Source of the DNA: CAYXEN01 sp964464035
GTDB lineage: Bacteria > Krumholzibacteriota > Krumholzibacteriia > WVZY01
Assembly (NCBI GenBank): GCA_964464035.1
Contig: CAYXEN010000035.1
Span: 1 to 26,953, forward strand
DNA: 26,953 nucleotides
Direction of reading: 5' to 3'
The notes under the pieces were generated by a model. It was not told where the DNA came from and searched no databases. It worked only from the letters and a program-made list of their open reading frames with translations. The position numbers and the translations under genes were made by a program. How positions within the stretch are numbered: position 1 is the first letter of the stretch; each line of letters begins with the position of its first letter. This document shows positions 8,816 through 15,474 of this stretch, piece by piece.

Positions 8816-8845
8816 TTGGTGTCACGAAAGGCTGGATGCTATAGA
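8816..8845 (+). promoter_or_regulatory. Weak candidate promoter for the glycosyltransferase
   Basis: TTGGTG at 8816-8821 and TATAGA at 8840-8845 are 18 bases apart and about 60 bases before the ATG at 8904. Both hexamers are imperfect (four of six matches), so this is a positional guess in an otherwise GC-rich gap. Confidence 0.3.
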
Positions 8846-8903
8846 ATGAATATCGGGCATACAAGTAAATCATCGTCAGCCGTTTTCGACTGTCTTCAGC
8901 GCC

Positions 8904-10475
8904 ATGGCCGATACCGGGAATTCAAGTCGTTCTCTATCGGGGAAACTTTTCTCCCTCCTGCTCGTCGCCGTCGTTCTGTGTCTGGGTTTCCTGAGGTTCG
9001 TCAACCTCGACGCCGATCCCCCCCGGGGACTCACCCGCTCGGGGGTTCTCTATACGGATGAAGGCTGGTATGCGCGAAACGCCGTGTCGCATTACCTCGG
9101 CGGACCGTGGATCGTCGAAGGTGATTTCAACCCTATCGTCAACATGCCGATACAACAGTTCGTTCATTCCGGGGTCTTCAAGCTCCTCGGAATGAGTCTG
9201 TGGACTTCGCGCGTCTCGGGTGCGGCGGCTTTCATCCTGACCCTCTTCGTGCTCTATCTCACTCTCGTCGGAGTCGTGCGCAAGAGGATCGCGCTCGCGG
9301 TGATGCTCCTGCTGGCGAGCAACTATCTGCTTTTCGCGTTCTCGCGTATCGCGATAGCGGAAAACCTGATGATGTTGTTCGTCACGTCGAGCTTGTACTT
9401 CTCGACCCCGTCTTCGCGCCGTGGCGGACCGGTGGCGGGAGCCGCGCTAGCCGGATGGTTCTTTTCCCTGGCCGTGCTCACCAAGCTCGTCGCGGTGTTC
9501 TTCTTGCCGGTGCTGCTCATGCTTCTCTGGTGCCCGGCGGGCTGCATCACGCTTCGCCATCATGATGGATTCGCCAGGAGGCTCGCCGCCTGCCTGGGAG
9601 TGGTTGCGGTCGTGTTCGGGATCTATTTCGTCCTCCTCGTGCGGGGACACATGGAAGACTTCAGGTTCTTCAACCAGCTCAATATCGCGCACAGGGTGAA
9701 GCCGGTGACGCTCGGGTCGTTCCTCCGCAAGGCTTTCTTCGTGTTGAAAGGGAGTTCGCTCCGGCAGGGCGGCCTTGCTCCCATCGTGTACGGGGGCGGG
9801 ATGATGGGATGTCTCTATGTCTTGCTGTCGAGGCGCTTAAGGAGGGAGCCTCTGATGACGGCGATGGTGGTTTGGGCGGCGTCGTATCTGCTCTTGGCCG
9901 CGGTCAACGGGTATGCGCCCCCCCGCTACTACGTTCCTGTCATGATTCCTTTCACTGTCGTGCTCGTGAGCATCGCATTCTGGCTGCCGGGAACGATCCA
10001 GCCGAGGATGCCTGCGTTCGCCGCCGCTGTCGTCGCCTTGCTGGTGCTGGGCGCGACGGTCGTCCTGAATACGATCGAGGTCGCCGGCTACATGCGTTCG
10101 CCGGAGTATTCTTTTCGTGACATGTCGAGGGACATCGGTTCACGCCTGCGGGCGGATGAAGGCGCCTACGCGGGTGCAAAAGCAGGCCCGGCCCTGCTCG
10201 GTCACTTCGCGAACAGCATCGGTCTGGAAGCGGGGCTCCGCTCTTACAATGACTCCTACAAGACCGCCCCGATCGGTACGATTGTCGATCGGTACGATCC
10301 ACGCTACTACGTTTGCTACGGACCGGCCGATTCGATCCCATCCTCTGACGACTCGTACGAGAGTGCGGTGTATCTACGCCTGCATTACAGGTTGATCTTC
10401 ATGGCGAAGTACGACGTCCTGGGGAATTACTACAAGGGCAAGCCGGTCTATCTCTACAGGTTGGCCGCGAAGTAG
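8904..10475 (+). CDS. Polytopic membrane glycosyltransferase (ArnT/PMT-like, GT-C fold)
   Basis: A 523-residue integral membrane protein with about 11-12 predicted hydrophobic segments in roughly the first 390 residues and a soluble C-terminal tail. The first segment (about 15-33) is followed by a loop carrying YTDEGWYARN at 50-59; the acidic pair D52/E53 on the first periplasmic loop is the hallmark catalytic site of GT-C enzymes in the ArnT/dolichyl-phosphate-mannose family, which use polyprenyl-phosphate sugars. The acceptor (protein, lipid A or other glycan) cannot be read from sequence. The start at 8904 is the best ATG, though it lacks a strong Shine-Dalgarno. It converges with the symporter gene across a hairpin repeat. 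No other glycan genes lie nearby. Confidence 0.8.
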   Translation: MADTGNSSRSLSGKLFSLLLVAVVLCLGFLRFVNLDADPPRGLTRSGVLYTDEGWYARNAVSHYLGGPWIVEGDFNPIVNMPIQQFVHSGVFKLLGMSLWTSRVSGAAAFILTLFVLYLTLVGVVRKRIALAVMLLLASNYLLFAFSRIAIAENLMMLFVTSSLYFSTPSSRRGGPVAGAALAGWFFSLAVLTKLVAVFFLPVLLMLLWCPAGCITLRHHDGFARRLAACLGVVAVVFGIYFVLLVRGHMEDFRFFNQLNIAHRVKPVTLGSFLRKAFFVLKGSSLRQGGLAPIVYGGGMMGCLYVLLSRRLRREPLMTAMVVWAASYLLLAAVNGYAPPRYYVPVMIPFTVVLVSIAFWLPGTIQPRMPAFAAAVVALLVLGATVVLNTIEVAGYMRSPEYSFRDMSRDIGSRLRADEGAYAGAKAGPALLGHFANSIGLEAGLRSYNDSYKTAPIGTIVDRYDPRYYVCYGPADSIPSSDDSYESAVYLRLHYRLIFMAKYDVLGNYYKGKPVYLYRLAAK

Positions 10476-10509
10476 CTGAGTGGCCGCCACCGGCCGCTTC
10501 CACTCCAAA

Positions 10510-10664
10510 GATCAAGAAGCGAGTGACAGGCCATCTCCTCACCGGCGCCCGCTGCGCTCGGCTAACTGCCTTCGGCAGTGGATCCTCGCTTGCTCCGCGC
10601 CGACGGTTCGTCAATGGCCTGTCACTCGCTTCCCCAGGCACCCCGAATCGCCGCCACCCGCTGC
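10510..10664. repeat. Dispersed hairpin repeat, copy A
   Basis: The element sits between two convergent genes. It has a left flank CAAAGATCAAG-like sequence, a left arm AAGCGAGTGACAGGCCAT (10517-10534), a 79-base core (10535-10613), the inverted right arm (10614-10631), then the conserved downstream motif at 10641-10664. The core contains its own small hairpin, ACTGCC-TTC-GGCAGT (10565-10579). The same flanks and arms occur at 22765-22921, but there the core is in the opposite orientation. A third left half is at 26886-26953. There is no transposase reading frame, so it resembles a REP-like or non-autonomous palindromic element. Confidence 0.92.
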
Positions 10665-10675
10665 CTGGTTGCGCG

Positions 10676-12115
10676 CTATTCCGAGGCGTAGAACGGTTTC
10701 CACTTCTCCTCGGGAGAAGGCTTCGTGAGAAGACTCACTATGACGAGGAGCGGCAGTGATACGCCGAGCGCGGGAAATATGAGTTGCTCCACTTCGAGGC
10801 CGAATATGAATTGAGAGGCGATGGTCGCCGCCATTCCTCCTACTATCGAGGCGAGCCCTCCCCATGGCGTCACCCGCTTCCACAGGAAGCACGCGAGAAT
10901 CGCGGGCGTGAGTCCCGCACCCACCATCACGTACGCGTAGTAGGCCATCGACAGTATGTAAGTGAAGCGCGTGGACACGGCCAGGGCGGTCAGGCCGAGC
11001 GCGATTATGGCCATGCGCTGGAAGAACACGGTCTCGCGATCGCTCGCCTGGGGACGGATGAACCGCCGGTAGATGTCCCGGGTGATGTTGGTTGATGGGA
11101 TCATGAGAAACGTGTTGCCGGTGGACAGGATGATCGCCACCGCAGCGCTTATGAGCAGGCTCCCGCCCAGTGTGCCTATGTTGAATCTCGCCAGACGGAT
11201 GATTATCTCTTCCGTCACCGGTTTGGCAAGCGCCCCGCCCGCAGTGTGAAACGAAGGATCGTTCCAGTATATCGCGCTGCCTATTATTGCGAGGAGGACG
11301 AGCAGCGACTCGATGAGCACCACGCCGAGCACCATTCCCACGACGGCCTTGCGGGCGGATTTCTCGTCGCGCGCGGAGAAGAACTTCTGGTACATGCTGC
11401 TCTCGCCGAGAAGGAGGAACAGCGTGGGAAAGGCCAGGCCGAGTCCCCACTTGAGATCGTGCGTGCCGAGTGCCGTGAAATGCGAATGGGGGAGACTCGA
11501 CGTCACTCCGCTCCAGCCTCCTGCGGACTTGAGCGCCAGGGGGATCGCGACGGCGATGCCCGTTATCATCATCAGCCCGTTGAAAACGTCGATGGTGACG
11601 ATGGATATCATGCCGGCAAGTAGCGTGAAAGCGATTATTATGAAACAACTTATCACCGCCCCGTTCTCGGGGCTTATCGACCCGTCGCTGAGGATTGCGA
11701 TCAGCCTTCCCCCTCCCCGGAACTGGTAACCCGCGATCGTGAGATAGGCGACTATGATGAGGATCGTCCCGAAGAGTCTCGCTGCGGTGTTGTATCTCTT
11801 TTCGAGAAGATCGGGGACTGTGTACTCGGCGATCCTTCGCACCCGTCCCGCGAGGAAATACACGATCACGATTCCGATCCAGGCTCCGACCGACTGCCAC
11901 AATGCGGAGAAGCCGCTGCGGAAAGCCATCCCGGATCCGCCGAAGAGACTCCCCGACCCGATCCATGTGCACACGAGAGTCCCTACCAGCATGAACACGG
12001 GCACCCGGCGGCCCGCGACCATGAAGTCGTCCTGTCCCTTCACGCGGAAGCTCCGCCAGAAGGCGATACAGATGAGAGCGAACAGGTACACGAAGACCAC
12101 GATTTTTATGACCAT
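10676..12115 (-). CDS. Sodium:solute symporter family transporter
   Basis: A 479-residue membrane protein of the SSS family, importing an unidentified solute with sodium. About 13 transmembrane segments are visible. Family features include the early run GTWIGSG-like CTWIGSGSLFGGSGMAF (about 49-65), VWQS/ALWQSVGAW, and YTVPDLLEKRYN at about 98-109, where SSS members carry the conserved PDLLEKRYG-type stretch. Substrate cannot be assigned: residues near the binding site do not clearly match proline, pantothenate, acetate or sugar subgroups. The ATG at 12115 follows AAGGGGAAATAG. It stands alone, convergent to the glycosyltransferase gene and divergent from the MOSC gene. Confidence 0.9.
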   Translation of the reverse strand: MVIKIVVFVYLFALICIAFWRSFRVKGQDDFMVAGRRVPVFMLVGTLVCTWIGSGSLFGGSGMAFRSGFSALWQSVGAWIGIVIVYFLAGRVRRIAEYTVPDLLEKRYNTAARLFGTILIIVAYLTIAGYQFRGGGRLIAILSDGSISPENGAVISCFIIIAFTLLAGMISIVTIDVFNGLMMITGIAVAIPLALKSAGGWSGVTSSLPHSHFTALGTHDLKWGLGLAFPTLFLLLGESSMYQKFFSARDEKSARKAVVGMVLGVVLIESLLVLLAIIGSAIYWNDPSFHTAGGALAKPVTEEIIIRLARFNIGTLGGSLLISAAVAIILSTGNTFLMIPSTNITRDIYRRFIRPQASDRETVFFQRMAIIALGLTALAVSTRFTYILSMAYYAYVMVGAGLTPAILACFLWKRVTPWGGLASIVGGMAATIASQFIFGLEVEQLIFPALGVSLPLLVIVSLLTKPSPEEKWKPFYASE

Positions 12116-12178
12116 CTATTTCCCCTTTGTCCGGACTGTCTTTGCCTTAGTTTTCCGGGGAGACCGCCGGCTGTGAAG

Positions 12179-12281
12179 CCGCCTTGGCGGGGATCACGTA
12201 ACGCCGATCTCCGCGAGCAGGTCCCCCGGCGGCTTGACTCGTTGAATCGAAAAGAGTTGAAAGAAGCCTATATGAGGCTTC
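12179..12281. other. Two short inverted repeats in the symporter/MOSC intergenic region
   Basis: The 272-base divergent gap holds a perfect palindromic hairpin CCGCC-TT-GGCGG at 12179-12190 and a 7-base inverted repeat GAAGCCT-ATATG-AGGCTTC at 12263-12281. Neither is followed by a T-run, so terminators are unlikely. The second could be a regulator-binding site between the two divergent genes. Function is unknown. Confidence 0.4.
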
Positions 12282-12334
12282 CAACCATGTCAAGGAACAC
12301 GGACGGCGGCGGGCCCGGAGCGGACAAGAAGGAG

Positions 12335-12363
12335 TTTCATCAACCGATTGGGGAGTATATAAT
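12335..12363 (+). promoter_or_regulatory. Candidate promoter for the MOSC gene
   Basis: A perfect TATAAT at 12358-12363 lies 17 bases after a poor -35 (TTTCAT, 12335-12340), giving a start of transcription near 12370 and a short leader before the ATG at 12388. Confidence 0.45.
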
Positions 12364-12387
12364 GATGAAGCTTGAAAGAAGGCGGTC

Positions 12388-12846
12388 ATGACGGCAAGGA
12401 TCTACAGGATTTCCATATCGAAGAGCAGGGGCGAGAAGAAGGGCAACGTCGAGTGCGCCCGATTCCAAGAAGGATACGGTATCGTTGGGGATGCACATGC
12501 CGGTTCGCCGAGGCAGGTCTCGCTCCTTCCCTACGAGTCTTTCGCAAAGTTCAAGGAGGTGATCCCAGACATCGAGCCGGGGGATTTCGCCGAGAATCTA
12601 ACGACGATCGGCCTCGATTTCTCGGGCATCGATGTGGATAGCCGCCTTCGCATCGGAGAAGACGTCATCCTCGTGGTCACCGCGATCGGCAAGGTATGCC
12701 ACTACGGGTGCTATATAAGGGAGAGAGTGGGAGACTGCATTATGCCGAGGGAGGGCGTTTTCGCGCGCGTCGCAAGGGGGGGAATGATCCGCGAGGGCGA
12801 CCGCGTGGAGCTGCTCAAGCCAGTTTCTTCTTCACGTGGGGGATGA
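12388..12846 (+). CDS. Stand-alone MOSC domain protein
   Basis: A 152-residue protein consisting of one MOSC domain, a fold found in molybdenum cofactor sulfurases and in small uncharacterised proteins often tied to molybdopterin metabolism or sulfur transfer. Visible family features are GIVGDAHAG at about residues 31-39, LLPYESF, the segment GDFAENLTTIG at about 65-75, and CHYGCYI at about 107-113 with MPREGVFARV after it. The two cysteines of CHYGC fall where many MOSC proteins carry a conserved cysteine. No molybdenum cofactor genes occur in the window, so the pathway is not confirmed. AAGG precedes the ATG. Its last 32 bases overlap the 3' end of the convergent dehydratase small-subunit gene. 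Confidence 0.85.
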   Translation: MTARIYRISISKSRGEKKGNVECARFQEGYGIVGDAHAGSPRQVSLLPYESFAKFKEVIPDIEPGDFAENLTTIGLDFSGIDVDSRLRIGEDVILVVTAIGKVCHYGCYIRERVGDCIMPREGVFARVARGGMIREGDRVELLKPVSSSRGG

Positions 12847-13309
12847 GCCCGCCGTCTCTCACTATTCCCAGAACGGCCTCGGGCAGGCCGGGGAATTTGA
12901 AAGTCTTGCCTTCGTGAACCACCACGCCTTTCTCGAGATCGATGGTGATCCCGGCTCCGGCGGGGATCGAGGCGGCCGCTTCTTCGCATTGCACGAGGGG
13001 GAGACCTGCGTTTATCGCGTTGCGGAAGAAGAGGCGCGAGAAGGAAGCCGCGATCACAGCCCCCACGCCCGCGAACTTGAGGCAGGTCGCCGCCTGCTCA
13101 CGCGAGCTCCCGCATCCGAAGTTCTTCCCCGCCACGATGATGTCGCCCGGTTGAACCTTCTCGGCGAACCCGGGGTCCAGGTCCTCGAGTGCGTGCGAGG
13201 CGATCTCCCGGGGATCGGTGACCGTGTAGGTGTATTTGCCGGGGAAGATGACGTCGGTGTTCACGTCGTCGCCGTATTTCCAGACTCTTCCTTCTATGAT
13301 CGTCTTCAT
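12815..13309 (-). CDS. leuD: 3-isopropylmalate/homoaconitate-type dehydratase, small subunit
   Basis: A 164-residue swivel-domain subunit of a two-subunit aconitase-family hydro-lyase. It has NTDVIFPGKYTYT near residues 17-29 and the conserved loop GKNFGCGSSREQA at about 61-73. In this family the residues after the NTD-x-I-x-P-x-x motif tune substrate choice: methanogen homoaconitase has YLRT and isopropylmalate isomerase YLVY-like residues, while here it is YTYT. The exact 2-hydroxyacid substrate (isopropylmalate, homoaconitate, dimethylmalate or other) is therefore open and leuD is a provisional symbol. The ATG at 13309 overlaps the large-subunit stop by four bases (ATGA), indicating translational coupling. 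Its 3' end overlaps the MOSC gene on the opposite strand. Confidence 0.85.
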   Translation of the reverse strand: MKTIIEGRVWKYGDDVNTDVIFPGKYTYTVTDPREIASHALEDLDPGFAEKVQPGDIIVAGKNFGCGSSREQAATCLKFAGVGAVIAASFSRLFFRNAINAGLPLVQCEEAAASIPAGAGITIDLEKGVVVHEGKTFKFPGLPEAVLGIVRDGGLIPHVKKKLA

Positions 13310-14562
13310 AATTTCCTCGGATCGGTTATCTCGCCCGCCAGCGCGGATGCGGCCAGCGTGAACGGGCTTGCCAGGTACACCTCGGCCTCGTTGCAGCCCA
13401 TGCGGCCCTTGAAGTTTCGGTTGGAGCTGCTGAGGCACACCTCTCCCGGCGCGAGCACGCCTTCGTGAGCTCCCAGGCAAGGCCCGCAGCCGGGATTGAG
13501 GACTATCGCCCCGGCCTCGACGAAGGTCCGCATGTAGCCCCGCTCCATCGCCTCGAGGTATATCGGCATGGAGGCGGGGATGACGACCATTCTCGTGTTT
13601 CGGGCGATTCTCTTGCCTTCGAGGATCCCGGCCGCCGCGGCGAGATCTTCGAGCCTGCCGTTCACGCACGTGCCCAGGAACACCTGGTCCACCTTCGTTC
13701 CTTCGACTTTGCCTACGGGGACGACGTTGTCCACCGTGTGGGGACGGGCCACCTGGGGCTCGAGTTCGGATACGTCGTATTCCAGGATCTTTTCGAACTC
13801 GGCGTCGGGGTCGGAAACCACCACCTCGAAATCACTCCTCGCCCGTCCAACGAGGAAGGCCAGGGTCTTCTCGTCGGGGACGATGTAGCCGTTCTTCGCT
13901 CCGAGCTCGACCGACATGTTGGGAAGGACCATTCTCGAGGCGATCGACATGTCCTCTATGGCGTCGCCGGCGAACTCCAACGCCTTGTAGAGAGCCCCGT
14001 CCGCGCCTATGTCACCGGCTATCTTGAGAATCACGTCCTTGGAACCGACATGGCGCCCGGGCTTCCCGTGAAGGAGGACCCTGATGGTTTCCGGCACCCG
14101 GAGCCATATCCTCCCCGTAGCCATGACGACAGCCATCTCGCTTCGCCCGATGCCGGTCGCGAACGCTCCGAACGCCCCGTACGTGGTCGTGTGCGAGTCG
14201 CTCCCCACGATGAGCTTGCCGGGGAGCGCGAACCCCTCTTCGCACATCACCTGGTGGCATATCCCGCGGTTGACGTCGAAAAAGTTCTCGATGCCCTGCC
14301 TGGCCGCGAACTCGCGGATCGTCTTGTGGTTGACGGCGTATTTCTCGGTGGCGGCGGGCGTGCAGTGATCGAGAACGATCACGTGACGCTCGGGGTATCG
14401 CACTTTCTCGACGCCGATCCCCGCGAAGATGGAAGATATCGCGGCGGTGTTGTCGTGGGAGAGAGCGAAGTCCGGCTCTACTTCGACGATTTCACCGGCG
14501 TGAACTTTCTTGCCACTCTTGGCGGAAAGAATCTTTTCACTGAATGTCTGCCCTGAGCTCAT
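13306..14562 (-). CDS. leuC: 3-isopropylmalate/homoaconitate-type dehydratase, large subunit
   Basis: A 418-residue 4Fe-4S hydro-lyase subunit, the short form typical of the archaeal-like LeuC/HacA branch rather than the ~470-residue proteobacterial LeuC. Cluster cysteines are C299 (GTCVNGR), C359 and C362 (NPGCGPC). The family motifs VLDHCTPA (63-70), GSDSHTTTYGA (120-130) and SSNRNFKGRMG (379-389) are intact. The ATG at 14562 is preferred over the TTG at 14571 because relatives start with a short SGQT-x-SEKI N terminus and GAGG lies just upstream. It isomerises or dehydrates a 2- or 3-hydroxy acid with its partner at 12815-13309. No other leucine or lysine synthesis gene is nearby, so pathway assignment is inferred from family only. 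Confidence 0.88.
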   Translation of the reverse strand: MSSGQTFSEKILSAKSGKKVHAGEIVEVEPDFALSHDNTAAISSIFAGIGVEKVRYPERHVIVLDHCTPAATEKYAVNHKTIREFAARQGIENFFDVNRGICHQVMCEEGFALPGKLIVGSDSHTTTYGAFGAFATGIGRSEMAVVMATGRIWLRVPETIRVLLHGKPGRHVGSKDVILKIAGDIGADGALYKALEFAGDAIEDMSIASRMVLPNMSVELGAKNGYIVPDEKTLAFLVGRARSDFEVVVSDPDAEFEKILEYDVSELEPQVARPHTVDNVVPVGKVEGTKVDQVFLGTCVNGRLEDLAAAAGILEGKRIARNTRMVVIPASMPIYLEAMERGYMRTFVEAGAIVLNPGCGPCLGAHEGVLAPGEVCLSSSNRNFKGRMGCNEAEVYLASPFTLAASALAGEITDPRKL

Positions 14563-14576
14563 TTTCCTCAAGTCCG

Positions 14577-14613
14577 CTCGAATCCGGGAGCGGCGGCACG
14601 CCGCCGGATCGAG
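14577..14613. other. Intercistronic stem-loop between HD gene and leuC
   Basis: A long imperfect hairpin lies in the 73-base gap between the HD-domain gene and leuC. The outer stem pairs CTCGA-A-TCCG with CGGATCGAG (one bulged A), and the inner stem is GCGGCG-GCA-CGCCGC (14590-14604). There is no T-run, so it is more likely an mRNA stability or processing element just upstream of the leuC ribosome-binding site than a terminator. Confidence 0.5.
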
Positions 14614-14635
14614 TCGGGTTCATTCCGCGGCCGGT

Positions 14636-15172
14636 TCACTTCACCAGTTCGAAATCGGTGAAGTCCGCATGGTGAAAGATGATGGCCTCGCGGCTTCTCT
14701 TCACGTGATCGCCTTCCTTGGAGTGTACGGCGACCACGTGCATGACCTCGTAAGGGATTCCGGCCTTGAAGCAGAGCCCCACACCGGTGAACGGATGACG
14801 TAGGAGCTCGCCTTTGCGGCTCTTGGTGATGGTCCCGTCCCCGCGCTTCTCGTATTCTATCATCTTGCCGATGTCTGCGAGGAGGGCGCCGGCGATCAGG
14901 TGATCCATGTTGATGCCCGCCCGCTCGCCGTAGGCGTCGATGAGCACCTCCGCCATCGCATGGCACATCCTGCACACGGTGCGTACGTGTTCCAGGAACG
15001 TGATGGGAACGTCGTCGGCGAGGAGGGTGAAGGGGATCCTCTTCGTATCATCGATAGTGAAGCCGCCGTCATGAAGGGCATCCTCCCAGACGGAAAGAAC
15101 CCTTGCCTTCAGATCCTCGTCCTTGATAAGATCGAATTCAGGAATCGCTTGCAACAGGTTTTCTTTCATCAT
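14636..15172 (-). CDS. HD-domain protein with an altered HD dyad
   Basis: A 178-residue protein with a helical HD-superfamily domain. The first metal-ligand histidine is H62 (LEHVRTVC), but the signature HD pair reads AD at A99/D100 (ALLADIGKMIEY). Further candidate ligands are H126 (RHPFTG), H145/H150 and D170 (FHHADF). HD proteins are metal-dependent phosphohydrolases, so the missing histidine suggests a mononuclear site, changed chemistry or a binding role. It precedes leuC and leuD on the same strand and probably shares their transcript, which hints at a link to that pathway or to its regulation; the function is unknown. GGAG lies 5 bases before the ATG at 15172; a second ATG follows directly. 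Confidence 0.8.
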   Translation of the reverse strand: MMKENLLQAIPEFDLIKDEDLKARVLSVWEDALHDGGFTIDDTKRIPFTLLADDVPITFLEHVRTVCRMCHAMAEVLIDAYGERAGINMDHLIAGALLADIGKMIEYEKRGDGTITKSRKGELLRHPFTGVGLCFKAGIPYEVMHVVAVHSKEGDHVKRSREAIIFHHADFTDFELVK

Positions 15173-15202
15173 GGGTTCTCCAGTTCGTAAACGCCTGAAG
15201 CG

Positions 15203-15232
15203 AATCTATTACAAATTATCGCTTGAAATCAA
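15203..15232 (-). promoter_or_regulatory. Weak candidate promoter for the HD-leuC-leuD operon
   Basis: On the minus strand TTGATT (15232 to 15227) and TAGATT (15208 to 15203) are 18 bases apart, each with four of six consensus matches. The -35 overlaps a small palindrome CTTGA-AA-TCAAG (15222-15233) that could bind a regulator. Confidence 0.3.
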
Positions 15233-15270
15233 GGGGTTTACGCATCCCCGGGACGACAACACGGATTTTT

Positions 15271-15300
15271 TTGTAGATTGAGTGTCCGATTTGTGATAAT
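15271..15300 (+). promoter_or_regulatory. Sigma-70-like extended -10 promoter candidate for the cytochrome locus
   Basis: TTGTAG at 15271-15276 is followed after 18 bases by GATAAT at 15295-15300, itself preceded by TG one base upstream (TGT-GATAAT), an extended -10. The region is AT-rich compared with its surroundings. The -10 box lies inside the CRP/FNR-like palindrome, so binding there would block this promoter. Confidence 0.4.
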
Positions 15301-15308
15301 ATTCACAA
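15291..15308. promoter_or_regulatory. CRP/FNR-family binding site candidate
   Basis: TTGTGA-TAATAT-TCACAA is an 18-base inverted repeat; its inner part is exactly TGTGA-N6-TCACA, the consensus of CRP-type regulators (FNR-type sites are TTGAT-N4-ATCAA, so CRP is the closer match). It lies between the divergent HD-leuCD operon and the cytochrome locus, directly before the sigma-54-like element. No CRP-family gene is in the window. Confidence 0.5.
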
Positions 15309-15324
15309 TGGCACGACTCGTGCT
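15309..15324 (+). promoter_or_regulatory. Sigma-54-type (-24/-12) promoter candidate for the cytochrome locus
   Basis: TGGCACG-ACTC-GTGCT matches the sigma-54 consensus TGGCACG-N4-TTGCW at all but one fixed position, and the invariant GG (15310-15311) and GC (15322-15323) are ten bases apart as required. Transcription would start near 15335, leaving a leader of about 140 bases. Sigma-54 control is known for several Geobacter electron-transfer genes, but here it is a sequence prediction. I did not identify a clear enhancer-binding site. Confidence 0.5.
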
Positions 15325-15380
15325 CTTTTCGTTGTGGCTGCTGTAATCGAGTTTGACATTCTAGCGGCGTGAAATAACTG

Positions 15381-15417
15381 GGCCGGACGAGATCCCGGGA
15401 GTGATCTCGTTATGGCC
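15381..15417 (+). other. Leader stem-loop upstream of the tetraheme cytochrome gene
   Basis: ACGAGATC (15387-15394) and GATCTCGT (15403-15410) form a perfect 8-base stem around an 8-base loop, extended by GGCC (15381-15384) and GGCC (15414-15417). It lies in the 5' leader 57 bases before the ATG. It may be an RNA control element or a DNA operator. I looked for the conserved cores of GEMM-type cyclic dinucleotide riboswitches here and did not recognise them. Confidence 0.5.
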
Positions 15418-15474
15418 GAAGCGAACAGGATACATCGTTTCCGGTGATCTTAACACTCGGAGAAGGAGGTTCAC

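Larger units (their letters stand above)
8539..8903. other. Divergent intergenic region, no gene seen
   Basis: This 365-base gap separates the divergently transcribed nfnAB fusion and glycosyltransferase genes. It holds the two candidate promoters listed separately and, between about 8690 and 8810, a very GC-rich stretch with many G and C runs. I see no convincing open frame with a ribosome-binding site, no tRNA and no copy of the dispersed repeats. Confidence 0.6.

Noticed and set aside
7054..8844. 596-codon open frame on the plus strand over the nfnAB fusion
   Set aside because: It is antisense to a gene with complete cofactor motifs and shows no recognisable domain.
15353..15380. Consensus TTGACA at 15353-15358 as a third promoter for the cytochrome locus
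   Set aside because: No acceptable -10 hexamer lies 15-19 bases downstream; the best candidates match only two positions.
15325..15474. GEMM-type cyclic-dinucleotide riboswitch in the cytochrome leader
   Set aside because: A stem-loop is present, but I could not find the conserved core elements of that class; a covariance model search of this segment would decide.
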